In this document: piece after piece, positions 60,635-61,038 of the stretch
Layout of the letters: the number at the start of each line of letters is the position of its first letter
Numbering within the stretch: the first letter of the stretch is position 1
Notes under the pieces: model-generated
Database searches by the model: none
The model's input: the letters and a program-made list of their open reading frames with translations, nothing else
Told to the model about the DNA's origin: nothing
Made by a program: the position numbers and the translations under genes
Assembly: GCF_002159555.1 (NCBI RefSeq)
Contig: NZ_NFIV01000011.1
Coordinates: 1-61,038 of the forward strand
Reading direction: 5' to 3'
Origin: Muribaculum sp. An289
GTDB taxonomy: Bacteria > Bacteroidota > Bacteroidia > Bacteroidales > UBA932
Length of the DNA stretch: 61,038 nt

Positions 60635-60706
60635 TAGTGGATAGGGGAATCGAACCCCTATTGCAAGAATGAAAATCTTGAGTACTAACCGTTATACGAA
60701 TCCACC
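60635..60706 (-). tRNA. tRNA-Glu (anticodon TTC)
   Basis: On the minus strand GGTGGAT pairs with ATCCACT (one G-U pair). The anticodon arm CAAGA-TTTTCAT-TCTTG gives TTC, and the T arm AGGGG-TTCGATT-CCCCT is perfect. The T8-C9 linker and D arm match glutamate tRNAs. The 3' CCA is not encoded. Confidence 0.95.
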
Positions 60707-60747
60707 ATCATCATTTCTCGCCGTTTGGCGCGGTTTGAAATGGAGTG

Positions 60748-60755
60748 CAAAGATA
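60748..60755 (-). promoter_or_regulatory. -7 element for tRNA-Glu/rpsT
   Basis: TATCTTTG on the minus strand fits TAnnTTTG, 42 bases upstream of the mature tRNA 5' end. Confidence 0.6.
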
Positions 60756-60794
60756 GATATATTTTCTATACCGCCAAAATTTTTTGCAGTGAAA

Positions 60795-60950
60795 TTAGGA
60801 TTTTTTTTCAGTATCGTCCATCCACTCGAAAGAATACATGATCGATTCGACCTGTCTGAGGTAGTTCCTCTTGTCGTATTTCGGGGCGTAGACGAAGCCG
60901 AGGAGGACGATTACGTTCTCGCCGTCCTTCGGGAGTTTGACACTTTGGCG
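60795..60950 (-). pseudogene. C-terminal remnant of a DUF4837-like protein
   Basis: About 50 codons read VKLPKDGENVIVLLGFVYAP, then KYDKRNYLRQVESIMYSFEW and MDDTEKKS before a stop. This looks like a genuine protein end resembling DUF4837 lipoproteins; the family call is tentative. Upstream (beyond 60950) the frame runs into A/T-rich sequence containing a plus-strand terminator and no start codon or signal peptide. The rest of the gene seems to have been lost. Confidence 0.45.
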
Positions 60951-60978
60951 AGGTAAAAAAAATTGCAAATAATTGAGA

Positions 60979-61004
60979 GACTTTCTGATGAAAGTCTTTT
61001 TTTT
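60979..61004 (+). terminator. Plus-strand terminator near the right edge
   Basis: GACTTTC-TGAT-GAAAGTC is a 7-bp perfect stem followed by eight T residues. No plus-strand gene lies upstream within 2 kb, so its transcript is unknown. Confidence 0.75.
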
Positions 61005-61019
61005 GTCAAATTTTATTTC

Positions 61020-61027
61020 TATATTTG
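61020..61027 (+). promoter_or_regulatory. -7 element reading out of the window
   Basis: TATATTTG fits TAnnTTTG, 11 bases from the window end, presumably serving a gene to the right. Confidence 0.5.
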
Positions 61028-61038
61028 TAGTATATATT

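Overview
The window looks like a core chromosomal segment of a member of the Bacteroidales (Bacteroidota), probably a gut lineage close to Rikenellaceae/Alistipes. The genus is inferred from style and gene content, not proven. Evidence: many start regions carry the Bacteroidota-type -7 element TAnnTTTG with little Shine-Dalgarno signal. There is a glsB/glsA glycine-lipid pair, a GldH lipoprotein next to a RicT/PSP1 gene, a BACON-domain lipoprotein, DUF4954, DUF3109 and DUF456 proteins, and an S9A prolyl oligopeptidase with a lipoprotein signal.

Layout. 1-3.5 kb is accessory: two identical 109-bp group II intron 3' ends flank an AAA/DUF4143 ATPase, followed by two tandem secreted paralogues. 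3.6-7.3 kb holds a TPR/membrane/AraC regulator and a BACON lipoprotein. 7.4-11.3 kb holds a phosphopantetheinyl transferase, a probable structured RNA or attenuated leader, and the tyrS-rbfA-LolE-like permease operon. 11.3-12.5 kb is a gene-free, repeat-rich stretch. 12.5-18.2 kb holds trxA, an outer-membrane barrel protein and the operon polyprenyl synthase-holB-ricT-gldH-trmB. 18.2-37 kb is peptidases, hemW, the cell-wall pair murB-murA and conserved hypotheticals. 37-41 kb is a truncated S10 operon (rplC to rpsC only) closed by a strong terminator. 41-47.8 kb holds aqpZ, a membrane LytTR regulator, fabH-fabF-fabZ, cysS and ssb. 48-52.5 kb holds an M3 peptidase, osmC and miaB. 52.5-54.2 kb is an IS30-family element and a second repeat cluster. 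54.3-61 kb holds a LEA-like lipoprotein, a SPOR protein, glsB/glsA, rpoN, upp, radC, rpsT, tRNA-Glu and a gene remnant.

Functional themes are translation (tyrS, cysS, ribosomal proteins, rbfA, trmB, miaB, tRNA-Glu), envelope building (murA/B, polyprenyl synthase, fab genes, glycine lipids, LolE-like permease, lipoproteins) and peptide turnover (PepC, U32, an inactive-looking M16, PepP, POP, Dcp).

No defence island, CRISPR array, prophage or biosynthetic cluster was recognised. The most unusual material is non-coding: a pair of ~150-bp structured repeats occurring in the same arrangement at two loci 42 kb apart; a palindromic repeat that carries a ready-made promoter upstream of fabH and miaB; many short tandem duplications just after stop codons; and the candidate RNA between the phosphopantetheinyl transferase and tyrS genes.
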